64,000 nt of DNA from Paenibacillus taichungensis (GTDB lineage Bacteria; Bacillota; Bacilli; Paenibacillales; Paenibacillaceae): the NCBI RefSeq assembly GCF_013359905.1, contig NZ_JABMCC010000115.1:310001-374000 (forward strand), read 5' to 3'. Positions 16,564 to 26,700 of the stretch are shown here, one piece after another. The position numbers and the translations under genes were made by a program. The notes beneath the pieces were generated by a model. It worked only from the letters and a program-made list of their open reading frames with translations. It did not search any database and was not told the origin of the DNA. The first letter of the stretch is position 1. Each line of letters starts with the position of its first letter.

Positions 16564-17697
16564 ATGGTCATCAAAAAAAGGAGAAGTACGCCAACAAAGT
16601 CCCGAAAGAATCGGCGCACTGTCCAGCATCCCAATAAGGTGTACCTTAGACAAATAAACGCAACATTGAACCGTAAACTCAAATCAATCCAGCATCATCT
16701 GGTTGTACAGCAATCGGACTTACAGCAGCATCTTATGAAAATAATTCAAGACGGCAAGGAACAGACCGTGGAAAGTAAAGACAGCAGAGCAGTTTCAGAT
16801 TCTCCCCGTGTTCAATATAAACAGTTGAATGTTCTCCTGATAACTCCTGCTATGGAAAGAGAGAGCTCTGCGAACTCTATTTTGATTGAACAGAGCTTGA
16901 GGCATCTGGTCCAACATGTCAATGAGATCAAAACGATCCAGCCAGTGGCAGATCACACTTCAGGACAGCAATTAGATTTGATTCTAGTCCTGCATGGAGA
17001 AGATGTTCTATCGAATCAGAATTTGGAAGCAATGAGCGCATCCTCAGCCAAAAAGGCAATTTGGCTGTCGGATCAGTCGGATCTAAAACAGATGGAATCG
17101 ATCATCCCTTTTTTTGATTATGTTTTTACACCGAATTCCGCTGACATTCCCTCCGATCAGCATATGGGGAATGTCTCATGTCATGAACTTCCTTTTCCAC
17201 CGAATCCCACAGTGTTCTGTCCACAGGTGGTGGGAAGAGAATACGAGTCCGATGTCTATATCATTGGGGATGCACATCCTGGTAGCTGTCTGTACGCTCT
17301 TGCCAATCATGCGTGGTTATGGGATAAAAAAGTGCGAGTTGAGGGAGAGGGTTGGAAGGATTTCGGTGCATTTGTGCCTGTGCAACCTCATGAGCTTCGG
17401 GAAAAGTTGTACAACGGCAGCAAACTTGTTGTTCAGGACAACTCATCCGCGAGACGAATCATGGAAGTAGCGGCATGCGGCACATTTCAACTTGTTTCGG
17501 CTGCCTCAAGTGGTCCTGAGAACACGGATGCATTCAAACGCTATGCAACCATTGAAGAACTCGTACAGAAGCTTGGACATTATTGGGACCATGTGGAACA
17601 ACGAAGATTGGCTGCCTCCCAGGCACTTTCTTATATGAAGTACAATCAATCCTACCTTCATAAATGTTTGCAACTTATGGATATTATTTTCCAATGA
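16564..17697 (+). CDS. CgeB-like glycosyltransferase (spore maturation family)
   Basis: A 377-residue cytoplasmic GT-B type protein. A very basic N-terminus (VIKKRRSTPTKSRKNRRT) and a coiled stretch lead into the DUF3880/CgeB-type domain (LNVLLITPAMERESSANSI, DLILVLHGEDVL, FDYVFTPNSADI). The C-terminal lobe has LYNGSKLVVQDNSSARRIMEVAACGTFQLVS, the family's donor-binding region. CgeB of B. subtilis works in spore outer-layer maturation under sigma-K, and a sigma-K-like promoter is visible here. The ATG lies very close to GGGAGGG, so the true start is slightly uncertain. It is followed 29 bases later by a WbsX-family gene. Confidence 0.85.
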   Translation: MVIKKRRSTPTKSRKNRRTVQHPNKVYLRQINATLNRKLKSIQHHLVVQQSDLQQHLMKIIQDGKEQTVESKDSRAVSDSPRVQYKQLNVLLITPAMERESSANSILIEQSLRHLVQHVNEIKTIQPVADHTSGQQLDLILVLHGEDVLSNQNLEAMSASSAKKAIWLSDQSDLKQMESIIPFFDYVFTPNSADIPSDQHMGNVSCHELPFPPNPTVFCPQVVGREYESDVYIIGDAHPGSCLYALANHAWLWDKKVRVEGEGWKDFGAFVPVQPHELREKLYNGSKLVVQDNSSARRIMEVAACGTFQLVSAASSGPENTDAFKRYATIEELVQKLGHYWDHVEQRRLAASQALSYMKYNQSYLHKCLQLMDIIFQ

Positions 17698-17726
17698 ATT
17701 ATGTCTTTTAATTGGAGGAGTCCTAC

Positions 17727-18797
17727 TTGAAGCTTATTGCGTTACATTTGCCCCAATTTCATCAAATTGCGGAGAATGACAAGTGGTGGGGAAACGGATT
17801 TACAGAATGGACGAATGTAAAAAAAACAATCCCCCTGTATCCGGGCCATTTGCAACCCAGGAAGCCGTTGCATCAGAACTACTATGATTTAACAGATCCC
17901 AAGGTGCGCAAATGGCAGGCTGAGACAGCCAAAAACTATGGAATATACGGATTTTGTTATTATCACTACTGGTTTAAAGGCAAACGATTGCTTGAGAAAC
18001 CGTTTGATGAGATTTTGGACAGCGGAGAACCGAATTTCCCTTTTTGTTTGTCATGGGCCAATGAAACATGGACACGAAAATGGGACGGACGCGAAGAGGA
18101 TATTCTTATTTCGCAAGACTACGGGGATGAGAGCGATTGGAAAGAACATTTCGATTATCTGGTCAGAGCGTTTAAGGATAAACGATACATCTGTGTAGAG
18201 GGAAAACCGCTATTTTTGATCTATCGGCCTGCCAGCATCCCTCGATGTCAGGAAATGATTCATTATTGGCGTAGGCTTGCGATAGAACACGGGCTGGAGG
18301 GTATCCATTTTGTGCAGACGATAGGCGGTTTTCCTACATTTAATTCTCCTGTCTTTGACGCTAGCATGGAATTTGAGCCCCACTATACGTTTGCGCATGG
18401 TCACATGAATGGAATATGGATTGAACTGGACATCAAGGGGCAGAAGCACATTGTGGTGAATTACGATAAAGTATGGTCATCCATTCTCGAAAGAACACCG
18501 CACCGAAACGGGGAGGTCGTATATCCTGGTGCATTTGTAAATTGGGATAATACGCCGCGCCGATCGATTGATGGACAGAGTACAGTAGGGTCAACACCTG
18601 AAAAATTCGGATTGTATTTATCGCGACAGATAGCGAGAGCCAAGGAATTGAACAGGAGTGGCTTCCTGTTCGTCAACGCATGGAATGAGTGGGCGGAAGG
18701 AGCGTACCTTGAACCGGATGACGATTATGGGTACGCCTACTTGAGAGAGGTCAAAAGAGTAGTTGAGCAAGGAGCGGGAAAGCGCAGCAAGTTATGA
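17727..18797 (+). CDS. WbsX-family glycan enzyme (GH99-like)
   Basis: A 356-residue protein of the WbsX family, found in O-antigen and surface-glycan loci. The N-terminus MKLIALHLPQFHQIAENDKWWG, followed by FTEWTNVKK, is diagnostic; other hallmarks are YGIYGFCYYHYWFKGKRLL, PFCLSWANETWTRKWDG and, near the end, FVNAWNEWAEGAYLEPD. The fold is TIM-barrel-like; members are called glycosyltransferases or glycoside hydrolases and few have been tested. TTG 17727 is chosen because GGAGGAG lies six bases before it and the family begins there. It probably acts with the CgeB-like protein on a cell- or spore-surface glycan. The stop codon overlaps the convergent AraC gene by 6 bp. Confidence 0.88.
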   Translation: MKLIALHLPQFHQIAENDKWWGNGFTEWTNVKKTIPLYPGHLQPRKPLHQNYYDLTDPKVRKWQAETAKNYGIYGFCYYHYWFKGKRLLEKPFDEILDSGEPNFPFCLSWANETWTRKWDGREEDILISQDYGDESDWKEHFDYLVRAFKDKRYICVEGKPLFLIYRPASIPRCQEMIHYWRRLAIEHGLEGIHFVQTIGGFPTFNSPVFDASMEFEPHYTFAHGHMNGIWIELDIKGQKHIVVNYDKVWSSILERTPHRNGEVVYPGAFVNWDNTPRRSIDGQSTVGSTPEKFGLYLSRQIARAKELNRSGFLFVNAWNEWAEGAYLEPDDDYGYAYLREVKRVVEQGAGKRSKL

Positions 18798-19688
18798 CAA
18801 TGGAGTTCCCTTGTGGAGCTCCGTTTCATTTGGCTGTGGGCAATCGATCATCTCTTTCACTGTTCTTCCTATGATTTGTTTGCGGTACTCCGTTGGATTA
18901 AGACCTGTATGCTTTTTAAATTGCCTTGAGAAATAATATAAGTCACTAAACCCAAGGTGTTCGGCAATGGCAGTGACTGTTTTTGACGTACAGGTCAGAA
19001 GTTCTTTTGCCTTATCCATTTTTTTGCTAGCAATATAGTGGATGGGGGGTACGCCGATCCGCTGTTTAAAAAAACGAATAAAATAATTGGGATGCATGTA
19101 GGCAATCTGAGCCAGATCCCGTACAGAAATGTTTTCTTCAATGTTGGAATCGATATAGGCCAGTATGGCAGAGATTTTTTCCATAACAGACACATTTATA
19201 TAACTAATCTGTTCCTGATCCAGATGCATAATGTAGTGTGACAATAGCTCTATTAACTTGCTTTTTGCCATCATATGCGCATAGACTTCACCTGATCGGG
19301 CGTAGTCAAGAATGCTGTTGAATATTTCCTGTATCAGCTCGGGCCGATCGAATGTACAGAAGTGGGGGAAATTAAGAATTTGAAATAGGTTGATGCCCCC
19401 CACTCTCGCACTGAAATGACACCAGTATTTGAGAAAAGGACGATCACTGATGGCTGAGTAAGATTGCGTAACCCCCTCAGGCATTAAAAAAAGCTGTCCC
19501 GGTGCTGGGTAATACTCCTGATCACCAATCTTGAGCCAGCCCTCGCCTTCACAGATCAGATAAAATTTGCTGTAATCGGGAGTGTAATCAAGGTCCCTCC
19601 AATCCGTATCGCAGCGATTGAAGTTGACCATGAACAAATCAACCTGCAGATTGGATAAGTGGTTCGTGAGCAAGTTCTTATGATTCAT
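18792..19688 (-). CDS. AraC-family regulator (probable fucosidase regulator)
   Basis: A 298-residue activator: an N-terminal cupin-like sugar sensor (FYLICEGEGWLKIGDQEYYP, PGQLFLMPEGVTQSYSAI) and a C-terminal pair of HTHs (ISVRDLAQIAYMHPNYFIRF, VTAIAEHLGFSDLYYFSRQF). ATG 19688 is preferred because GGGAGTTGAGGATA precedes it; the more upstream start would lack a site. It is divergent from the GH29 fucosidase gene, with 116 bp between them, and likely activates it in response to a fucoside. It overlaps the WbsX-family gene tail to tail. Confidence 0.9.
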   Translation of the reverse strand: MNHKNLLTNHLSNLQVDLFMVNFNRCDTDWRDLDYTPDYSKFYLICEGEGWLKIGDQEYYPAPGQLFLMPEGVTQSYSAISDRPFLKYWCHFSARVGGINLFQILNFPHFCTFDRPELIQEIFNSILDYARSGEVYAHMMAKSKLIELLSHYIMHLDQEQISYINVSVMEKISAILAYIDSNIEENISVRDLAQIAYMHPNYFIRFFKQRIGVPPIHYIASKKMDKAKELLTCTSKTVTAIAEHLGFSDLYYFSRQFKKHTGLNPTEYRKQIIGRTVKEMIDCPQPNETELHKGTPLS

Positions 19689-19804
19689 TATCCTCAACTC
19701 CCTACAAAGGTTATTATTGTCCATCCTAAAGTTAACGTTCTGCATGTCTATCCGCGGATCATGCCACTACAATACAAGTGGATATGATAACGGAAGGAAT
19801 GAGA

Positions 19805-21268
19805 ATGATTATGGATAAAAATGAATATTTGCAACAGATCGAAGAGACCATTGCCGAAGGGAAGTATAAGGACAATTGGAATTCCCTTAGCGCATTCGAG
19901 GTTCCCGAGTGGTATCAGAACGCTAAGTTCGGTATTTTCATTCATTGGGGCCTTTACTCGGTCCCTGCTTATGATAGTGAGTGGTATTCACGAAATATGT
20001 ATATTGAGGGCTCCAAAGCTTATGAACATCACCTTAGTGTTTATGGCCATCCGAAGGATTTTGGCTATAAGGATTTTATTCCGATGTTCCGAGCAGAGAA
20101 GTTCGATGCAGATGAGTGGGCTGTGCTTTTTAAAAAGGCAGGAGCCCGTTATGTGATGCCTGTAGCCGAACACCATGATGGCTTTCAAATGTACAAAAGC
20201 TCCTTCTCTCACTATAACACAGTTGAAATGGGACCCAAACGTGATCTGCTGGGTGAGATGAAGGTCGCGTATGAGAAGCAAGGTCTTATCTTGTGTGTTT
20301 CGTCACACCGCGCTGAACATTGGTTTTTCATGTCTCATGGAAAAAACTTCGATTCAGATATTAAGGAGCCGCTCAGATGTGGGGACTTCTACTGGCCTGC
20401 CATGCCAGAACCGGATCATCATGACTTATATGGCTCCCCTCCAACGGATGAATATTTGGAAGATTGGTTGATTCGTTGCTGTGAACTGGTGGATCAATAC
20501 CAGCCGAGCGTTTTTTATTTTGACTGGTGGATCCAGACGGCGGCGTTCAAACCATACTTGAAAAAATTCAGCGCCTACTACTATAACAAAGGTGAAGAGT
20601 GGGGCATTCCGGTAGCGATTAACTATAAACATGATGCTTTTATGCTTGGTTGTGCCGTTCCGGATGTGGAGCGCGGACAATTCGCCGATCTGAAGCCGTA
20701 TTTCTGGCAAACCGATACGGCTGTCGCCAAAAATTCCTGGTGTTATACAGAAAACAATAACTATAAAACAGCGGATGAGATCATCAGGGACCTCGTTGAC
20801 ATTGTGAGCAAAAATGGTAGCCTGCTGTTGAATATTGGACCAAAAGCAGATGGCAGCATCCCGGATGAAGACAGAGATATTTTGCTCGCTATAGGTCAAT
20901 GGCTGGAAGTGAATGGGGAGGCGATCTATGACACGACGTTCTGGCGGACGTATGGGGAAGGGCCGACCGAGGTGAAGGAAGGGCAATTTACAGATGGAGA
21001 GACCAAGATCTTTACAAGTGAGGACATTCGTTTCACTGTAAAAGAAAGCTGCCTTTATGCCACGGTTATGGCCTACCCGGAGAATGGGATCGTTCATATT
21101 CGTTCGCTGAAGGAAAACTCTCATCATTTCCATGGATTGATCAGGGATATTCAAGTATTGGGCTTCGACGAAGAACCGGAATGGAGCAGGACGGAGGAGT
21201 CCTTGACGATAACGACAAGGAACGTGCATAGCGGCTCACCCGTCGTATTTAAATTAGAACTGGATTAA
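19805..21268 (+). CDS. GH29 alpha-L-fucosidase
   Basis: A 487-residue GH29 enzyme that releases L-fucose. The N-terminus VPEWYQNAKFGIFIHWGLYSVPAYDSEWY is the family signature, followed by YVMPVAEHHDGFQMY. The catalytic nucleophile should be D240 in SVFYFDWWIQ. The C-terminal part (from about residue 350, LLLNIGPKADGSIPDEDRDIL) leads to the beta-sandwich domain. There is no signal peptide, so it is intracellular. GGAAGGA supports ATG 19805; in-frame ATGs at 19799 and 19811 are alternatives. It is divergent from the AraC regulator. No transporter gene is adjacent. Confidence 0.92.
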   Translation: MIMDKNEYLQQIEETIAEGKYKDNWNSLSAFEVPEWYQNAKFGIFIHWGLYSVPAYDSEWYSRNMYIEGSKAYEHHLSVYGHPKDFGYKDFIPMFRAEKFDADEWAVLFKKAGARYVMPVAEHHDGFQMYKSSFSHYNTVEMGPKRDLLGEMKVAYEKQGLILCVSSHRAEHWFFMSHGKNFDSDIKEPLRCGDFYWPAMPEPDHHDLYGSPPTDEYLEDWLIRCCELVDQYQPSVFYFDWWIQTAAFKPYLKKFSAYYYNKGEEWGIPVAINYKHDAFMLGCAVPDVERGQFADLKPYFWQTDTAVAKNSWCYTENNNYKTADEIIRDLVDIVSKNGSLLLNIGPKADGSIPDEDRDILLAIGQWLEVNGEAIYDTTFWRTYGEGPTEVKEGQFTDGETKIFTSEDIRFTVKESCLYATVMAYPENGIVHIRSLKENSHHFHGLIRDIQVLGFDEEPEWSRTEESLTITTRNVHSGSPVVFKLELD

Positions 21269-21283
21269 GAGGTGAGATCGAAG

Positions 21284-21320
21284 GGCTATAACCAACAGTA
21301 ATACGTACTGGTTATAGTCC
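21284..21320 (+). terminator. Hairpin after fucosidase gene
   Basis: GGCTATAACCA pairs with TGGTTATAGTCC (one bulged T). The following T-run is short, so termination may be incomplete. Confidence 0.5.
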
Positions 21321-21440
21321 TGTTCTTTGTGCGATTCTGTAATGGATTACACTCGTTTACGGGTTGAAGAAGGGCGTCTTGTCCATTGTATATCCCGTTC
21401 GCAGTTAGAAATAATCGAGCTACATACAGAATACATTTAA

Positions 21441-21454
21441 TGTAAACGTTGTTA
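21441..21454. promoter_or_regulatory. cre-like site before GH16 gene
   Basis: TGTAAACGTTGTTA matches the CcpA cre consensus TGWAANCGNTNWCA except for one position. It lies 64 bp before the start codon and suggests carbon catabolite control of the secreted glucanase. Confidence 0.5.
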
Positions 21455-21517
21455 CGGATTGAGAAAAATGGGGTATACCCATTCAGAATCAGTCCGTTAA
21501 TATGGGGAGGGAAAAGA

Positions 21518-22753
21518 TTGTTGAGAATAAGAAAAATCGTAAGTACGCTGGTGCTGTTCAGTTTCCTAATCGCTTTACTGCCAGGCACGACGACAAACGC
21601 AGCAACCAATTGGAACCTGGTGTGGAGTGACGAATTCAATGGAAGCTCTCTGAATACGTCGAATTGGTCTGCGGAGATTGGTACCGGTAGCAGCGGATGG
21701 GGAAATAATGAATTGCAGTACTATACGAATCGCACCGAGAACCTGCAAGTTACAGGTGGCAATCTGGTCATCACTGCACGCAAAGAAAATTATAATGGCA
21801 GCAGCTATACCTCCGCACGAATCAAAACCCAAGGCTTGAAGGATTTTACTTACGGAAAAGTTGAAGCACGCATCAAGCTGCCGTCCGGTCAGGGGCTGTG
21901 GCCTGCTTTTTGGATGCTGGGAAGCAACATTAATTCCGTCGGCTGGCCTAAGAGCGGAGAGATCGACATTATGGAGCGGGTCAACAATAATGCATTTGTA
22001 AACGGTACCGTTCATTGGGATGCTAACGGGCATGCCGATTATGGAAAGATATCGGAGAATCTTGATTTTTCCCAATTTCATGTATACAGCATCGAATGGG
22101 ATTCCAAATATATAAGATGGTTTGTGGATGGCAAACAATTCAATGAGTTTTACATCGAAAATGGAACAGGCAACACCGAGGAGTTCCAACGTCCGTTTTT
22201 CCTTCTGTTGAATATGGCTGTAGGTGGGAATTGGCCTGGCAGTCCTAATAATGCGACACCTTTCCCATCACAAATGCTGGTGGATTATGTGCGGGTCTAT
22301 CAAGCAGCGAGTACACCGAACATTGTCAGCGGAGGCCTCTATACGATCGGTTCCAAAGCAAGCGGTAAAGTGTTGGATATCGTGGATGTATCCACGGCAA
22401 GTGGAGCCAAAGTACAACAATGGACCAACTACAGTGCGAGCAACCAAACGTTCAGAGTCGACAGCACAGGGGATGGTTTCTATAAACTCACGGCTGTTCA
22501 CAGCGGAAAAGTTCTGGATGTGCCTAACTCAACAGCATCACCAGGCGTGCAGCTCCAGCAATGGGATGATAACGGCTCTAACGCCCAAAGGTGGAGCATC
22601 CAGGATGCGGGTAATGGTTACTATAAAATCATTTCAAAGGTGAATGGATTGGCAGTAGATGTGTCGAGCTCTTCAACGGCAGATGGGGCTGCAATCCAGC
22701 AATGGAATGATAATGGTACAGATGCACAACGATGGTCGTTTAACAAACGGTAG
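21518..22753 (+). CDS. Secreted GH16 endo-beta-1,3-glucanase with ricin-type lectin domain
   Basis: A 411-residue exported enzyme. A signal peptide (RIRKIVSTLVLFSFLIALLPG, cleaved after TNA) leads into a GH16 domain of about 240 residues with the catalytic motif EIDIME (nucleophile E148, acid/base E153), typical of laminarinases/lichenases. A C-terminal ricin B-type trefoil (CBM13) has three QxW repeats (VQQWTNYSASNQTF, LQQWDDNGSNAQRW, IQQWNDNGTDAQRW). It should cut beta-1,3-glucans of fungal or plant origin outside the cell. Two adjacent TTG codons (21518, 21521) after GGGGAGG are possible starts. Signal and lectin domain together point to substrate-bound action. Confidence 0.93.
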   Translation: MLRIRKIVSTLVLFSFLIALLPGTTTNAATNWNLVWSDEFNGSSLNTSNWSAEIGTGSSGWGNNELQYYTNRTENLQVTGGNLVITARKENYNGSSYTSARIKTQGLKDFTYGKVEARIKLPSGQGLWPAFWMLGSNINSVGWPKSGEIDIMERVNNNAFVNGTVHWDANGHADYGKISENLDFSQFHVYSIEWDSKYIRWFVDGKQFNEFYIENGTGNTEEFQRPFFLLLNMAVGGNWPGSPNNATPFPSQMLVDYVRVYQAASTPNIVSGGLYTIGSKASGKVLDIVDVSTASGAKVQQWTNYSASNQTFRVDSTGDGFYKLTAVHSGKVLDVPNSTASPGVQLQQWDDNGSNAQRWSIQDAGNGYYKIISKVNGLAVDVSSSSTADGAAIQQWNDNGTDAQRWSFNKR

Positions 22754-22869
22754 GCAGCTATCCCTGTGACTGCACAGACTCGTCTATTGTTGGTGTTCTC
22801 GGCGACGGCTACCGGACTCACACTCGTGAATACCGTTGTCGGTTATACAAGTGGTCGCGTGAATATTAA

Positions 22870-23100
22870 AAAATCAATCAGATTAACGGAGCGGGACCGT
22901 TTATAGATCATTTGAAGGAAATGCATATTCAATACTGTGATGAGATTACATCCGAGAACGATCGTACTCTGATCGGTAGTCCGTTATTATACTTTATTTC
23001 GTCTGCGGATTTGATCCCGGACTATCTCTTTCCGATTGGTTATCTGGATGATGCCATCGTTGTGTATCTGGTGTTGGATCGTCTGAAGCAACGCTTATGA
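22870..23100 (+). pseudogene. DUF1232 (YkvA-like) membrane protein remnant
   Basis: The frame encodes the DUF1232 hallmark FISSADLIPDYLFPIGYLDDAIVVYL, preceded by about 40 less typical residues ([19 protein letters not shown]). There is a stop at 22867 and no ATG/GTG with a ribosome binding site; the first start is TTG 22912. In the bases just before, a second frame from GTG 22766 to a stop near 22905 encodes a hydrophobic stretch ([20 protein letters not shown]) that could be a displaced N-terminal part. I read this as a frameshifted or truncated gene; a short working protein from TTG 22912 (62 aa) cannot be excluded. Confidence 0.5.
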
Positions 23101-23122
23101 CAGGATTGGTTTGGAAGAACCC

Positions 23123-23159
23123 AAAAGAACGGCGCGAAGCTTCTCGCATCGTTCTTTTT
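23123..23159 (+). terminator. Terminator after DUF1232 remnant
   Basis: AAAAGAACG pairs with CGTTCTTTT, with an inner GCGA/TCGC stem, followed by T residues. Confidence 0.85.
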
Positions 23160-23753
23160 GATGTCCGAATGAATCAGATATAGTTAAAAAGGACTGTTTG
23201 GATCAATCGAAATGTCAGAGTTTTCGTATTTGCGAAATGAAGTTGAACTACAGAGAGTCATTAGACTTATGAAAGCATTATAAAGGCTTATTTTCTATAT
23301 TTTTCTATAAAAGTGCTTGTATATCTCATTTTATGACTCTATAATATACCATAAATATACAATTTGATTCTAAATTTTATATTATATGTAAGTTTAAGAG
23401 TTTGTTTGTACATAGATCAAGAAATCTCCTGTTCTACCCAGGTCCATAATACTCCCATATAAAGTATGCGTTCTTGCTAACGCCGGTGGTACCCTCCTTA
23501 ATGCATGCGAATATACTTCCGCTCACAAGATGGATTGATCTCAAATCCATTTCTTCCATATACGCTGAAATTGGCTATCTAATAATCTTTCACATTCGAT
23601 GTAATTTAATAACCTGCCCTGTAAAGGAGGTGAGGCTTGATGTAAATAAACACAATCAGTCTGTCCAGTTGAGGTTGTTTCATCGATTTATTCAAAGAAA
23701 TGGATACAGTGAATCACTGTATTACAAAAACCGGGTAAAGGGAGTGGAAAAGT
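23160..23753. other. AT-rich non-coding leader before the subtilase gene
   Basis: About 590 bases without a convincing gene. 23160-23460 is very AT-rich with many possible -10 boxes. 23461-23753 is less so and includes a strong AAAGGAGG at about 23624 followed by a GTG, but the ORF from there simply runs into the protease gene in another frame and its residues look non-coding. A small inverted repeat (ACAGTGAATCACTGT) lies near 23706. I see no recognisable riboswitch or T-box. A long regulated 5' UTR is possible. Confidence 0.4.
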
Positions 23754-26700
23754 TTGATAAAGATGAATCGTTTGCGCAAGCCGCTTTCCATGGGCTTGTC
23801 GCTTCTCCTTGCATTATCTATCATTCATCCGGTTTCAGCTGAAAACGCCGCATCGCAGAAGATCGACATGAAATCCAGTTCGGGCAAAATCACCACCTCC
23901 AAAGTCAACGCAAAGCTGAGCAAGGAATTTGAGAGCAATGATTATGTTACTTATCTGGTGAAAATGAAAGAACAGGTAGATACAGCCTCAGTATCCAAGC
24001 TAGCCTTGGAAAAGGCGACAATTGACAAGCAAACGGCTTCGGCAACGAAATTGTCCGTGCGAAGCACGGTTGTCAGTACGCTGCGGGAAACGGCCTCACG
24101 ATCTCAGTTCACCCTGGAAAGTTTTCTTGAAAAGGAACTTGACCTTGGCAAGGTCAAAGAATATAAAAGCTATTTCATCGTTAATGCACTCGCAGTAACG
24201 AGCACGAAGGAAGTCATGGAACAGATTGCACTTCTTCCCGAGGTGGATAAAATACTGCCTAACGAGCAGCGTTATATGCAGAAAACCGAGATTAGTAGTG
24301 AAAGTGCAACAGCTGCTCCAGCAACGGAGTCTGCCAAGGCGCCAGCCAAAGAGGCTGATAAGAAGGAAAGTGCAGCTGCTAACGATAAGAGCCTGCAGAC
24401 AGAGAACGTTGAATGGAACATCGATTCTATCAACGCGCCTGCAGTCTGGGATAGAGGAATCGACGGTACAGGAATTGTTGTTGCCAACCTGGACAGCGGG
24501 GTTGATTATACCCATCCGGCCCTCCGCAGCAAATGGAGAGGGCTTGATGCTTCGGGAAATATCGTTGATCCCGAGCTGAGCTGGTATGATCCCCATAGTA
24601 ATGCCTCCCTTCCTGCGGATGGAGACGGTCATGGTACACATACCATGGGTACAATGGTAGGCTCCGAAGCGAACGGCACCAACAAGATTGGGGTTGCTCC
24701 CGGAGCAAAATGGATTGCTGTTCGGATTTTTAATCCGAGTACGACCGATGCCATTATACTGGATGGCGGGCAATGGCTGATTGCTCCAGTAGATGCTGAA
24801 GGAAACTTGCACCCCGAGCTTGCCCCGGATGTGGTTAACAATTCCTGGGGTGGTGGTGCAGGATTGGATGAGTGGTTCCGTCCAATGGTACAAGCTTGGC
24901 GTGATGCACAGATCTTTCCGGAATTCTCAGCCGGGAATGTGACACTAACGAATCCGGGAGGTCCAGGTTCAGTCGCGAACCCTGCGAACTATCCAGAGAG
25001 CTTCGCTACGGGAGCAACGGATATCAACGGGAATCTGGCTTCGTTCTCCCTACTGGGTCCTTCCCCTTATGAGGAAATTAAGCCGGAAGTTTCGGCTCCA
25101 GGTGTTAACATCCGTTCATCTGTTCCGGGCGGAGTATATGAGGGTGGCTGGAACGGCACGTCCATGGCAGGCCCACATACCACTGCACTGGCCGCACTCC
25201 TGCTTCAAGCCAATCATTCCCTTACGGTAGATCAGTTGGAGCAAATTATTATGGATACAGCGACACCGAGAACAGACAGCCGGTATCCAACTTCGCCCAA
25301 TAACGGCTACGGTCACGGTATTATCAATGCACTGGATGCTGTGGGCTCCGTCCTCGAAGGTATAGGCACGGTATCCGGCAGGGTTGTCACAGCAGGTGAC
25401 GATCTGGAAGCACCGGTCCTGGAACATACGCCTGTAAATTCTGCTTTTACAGGGCTTGATATTCCACTTACTGCACGTGTTACCGATAATGTCGGTGTAA
25501 CCACAGTGGAGGCTTTTGCCAAAACAACGGGCACGAGCCAATACGTATATCTGCCGATGAATCGAGTAGCTGGGGATGCCAAAGATGGAACTTACACAGC
25601 GACAATTCCGGCATTTCTGATCGAGTCACAAGGCTTGGAGTACTATATCCGGGTCAATGATTATGGCAATAACGGATTCGAGAGTAAAGTTTATAAGGTC
25701 TCTGTCTCCAATGGAGTTCAGCCTGGGTATCTGCAAGACTTTGAGGAAGACAATCTGGGCTTTACCTCGGGCGGAGTTGGAAATACCTGGGCATGGGGAG
25801 TGCCAACGAGTGGACCGGGAAGTGCTTACTCTGGTGACAAGGTGATTGCAACCAATCTGACAGGGACATATGCAGCCAACAGCAATGCCTACTTGCTCGC
25901 ACCACCAATTGATCTTACCGAGAGCTCTGAGGGAGCGTTGTTATCCTTCAAGCACTGGTATGATTTGGAGAGCAATATCGATTTTGGCAAAGTGTACATT
26001 GCAACAGAGGATAGTGACTTCGTATTTGAAGAGGCATTGAGCTTTACAGGTGCCGGTGGAGGCTGGAAAACGCAATATATTGACTTACGTGACTACGCAG
26101 GTCAACAGGTGTTTATCAAGTTTAATCTGACCAGTGACAATTCCGTTCAAAAGACGGGTTGGTATATCGATGACTTTTCAGTACAAGCTCCAGATGATAT
26201 TGCTCCGGGAGCGCCAAGCGGATTGTCCGCTTCTGCCGACATTCTGGGGAATGTAAACTTGTCCTGGACGGGATCGGACGATGAGGATCTGAAATCCTAT
26301 AACGTGTATCGTTCAACGAATTCCGGCTCAGGTTATGAATTGCTCGGAAATACATCTGCAACGACATTTACGGATACGGCTACAGTAACAGATTCGACTT
26401 ATTTTTATACGGTAGCCGCTGTTGATCATAGTGGCAATGAGAGTGACAAGTCGAATGAGGTATCCGTGACCGTGGAGGTCCCTGAAGATATCTTCATCGA
26501 TCACTTTGATGGTAACAGTGACAATGGGTGGACTCATTCGGGCACCAAGGATGAGTGGGAACGCGGAGTTCCCGTCGTTGGACCTGCCAGTGCAGTTTCT
26601 CCGCCGAATGTATGGGCAACCGATCTGGACAGCAACTATGAGAATGGTTCTAACTATTCTCTGGTATCGCCAGTCGTGGATCTAACTCAGGTGGATCAAG

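Noticed and set aside
18803-18823. Terminator between the WbsX-family and AraC genes (GGAGTTCC/GGAGCTCC)
   Set aside because: The hairpin lies inside the AraC coding region and has no T-run, so it is not listed as a terminator.
20426-21229. 267-codon open frame on the minus strand inside the GH29 gene
   Set aside because: Exactly antisense to a clear fucosidase; composition is odd and no family motif or ribosome binding site is visible.
21575-22189. 204-codon minus-strand frame inside the GH16 gene
   Set aside because: Antisense to conserved GH16 motifs; no start site support.
23474-23842. 122-codon plus-strand frame before and into the subtilase gene
   Set aside because: Overlaps the signal peptide region of the protease in another frame. 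AAAGGAGG at 23624 is real, but the translated residues look random.
24096-24893. 265-codon minus-strand frame inside the subtilase gene
   Set aside because: Shadow of the catalytic domain coding strand; Cys/Ile-rich nonsense-like composition.
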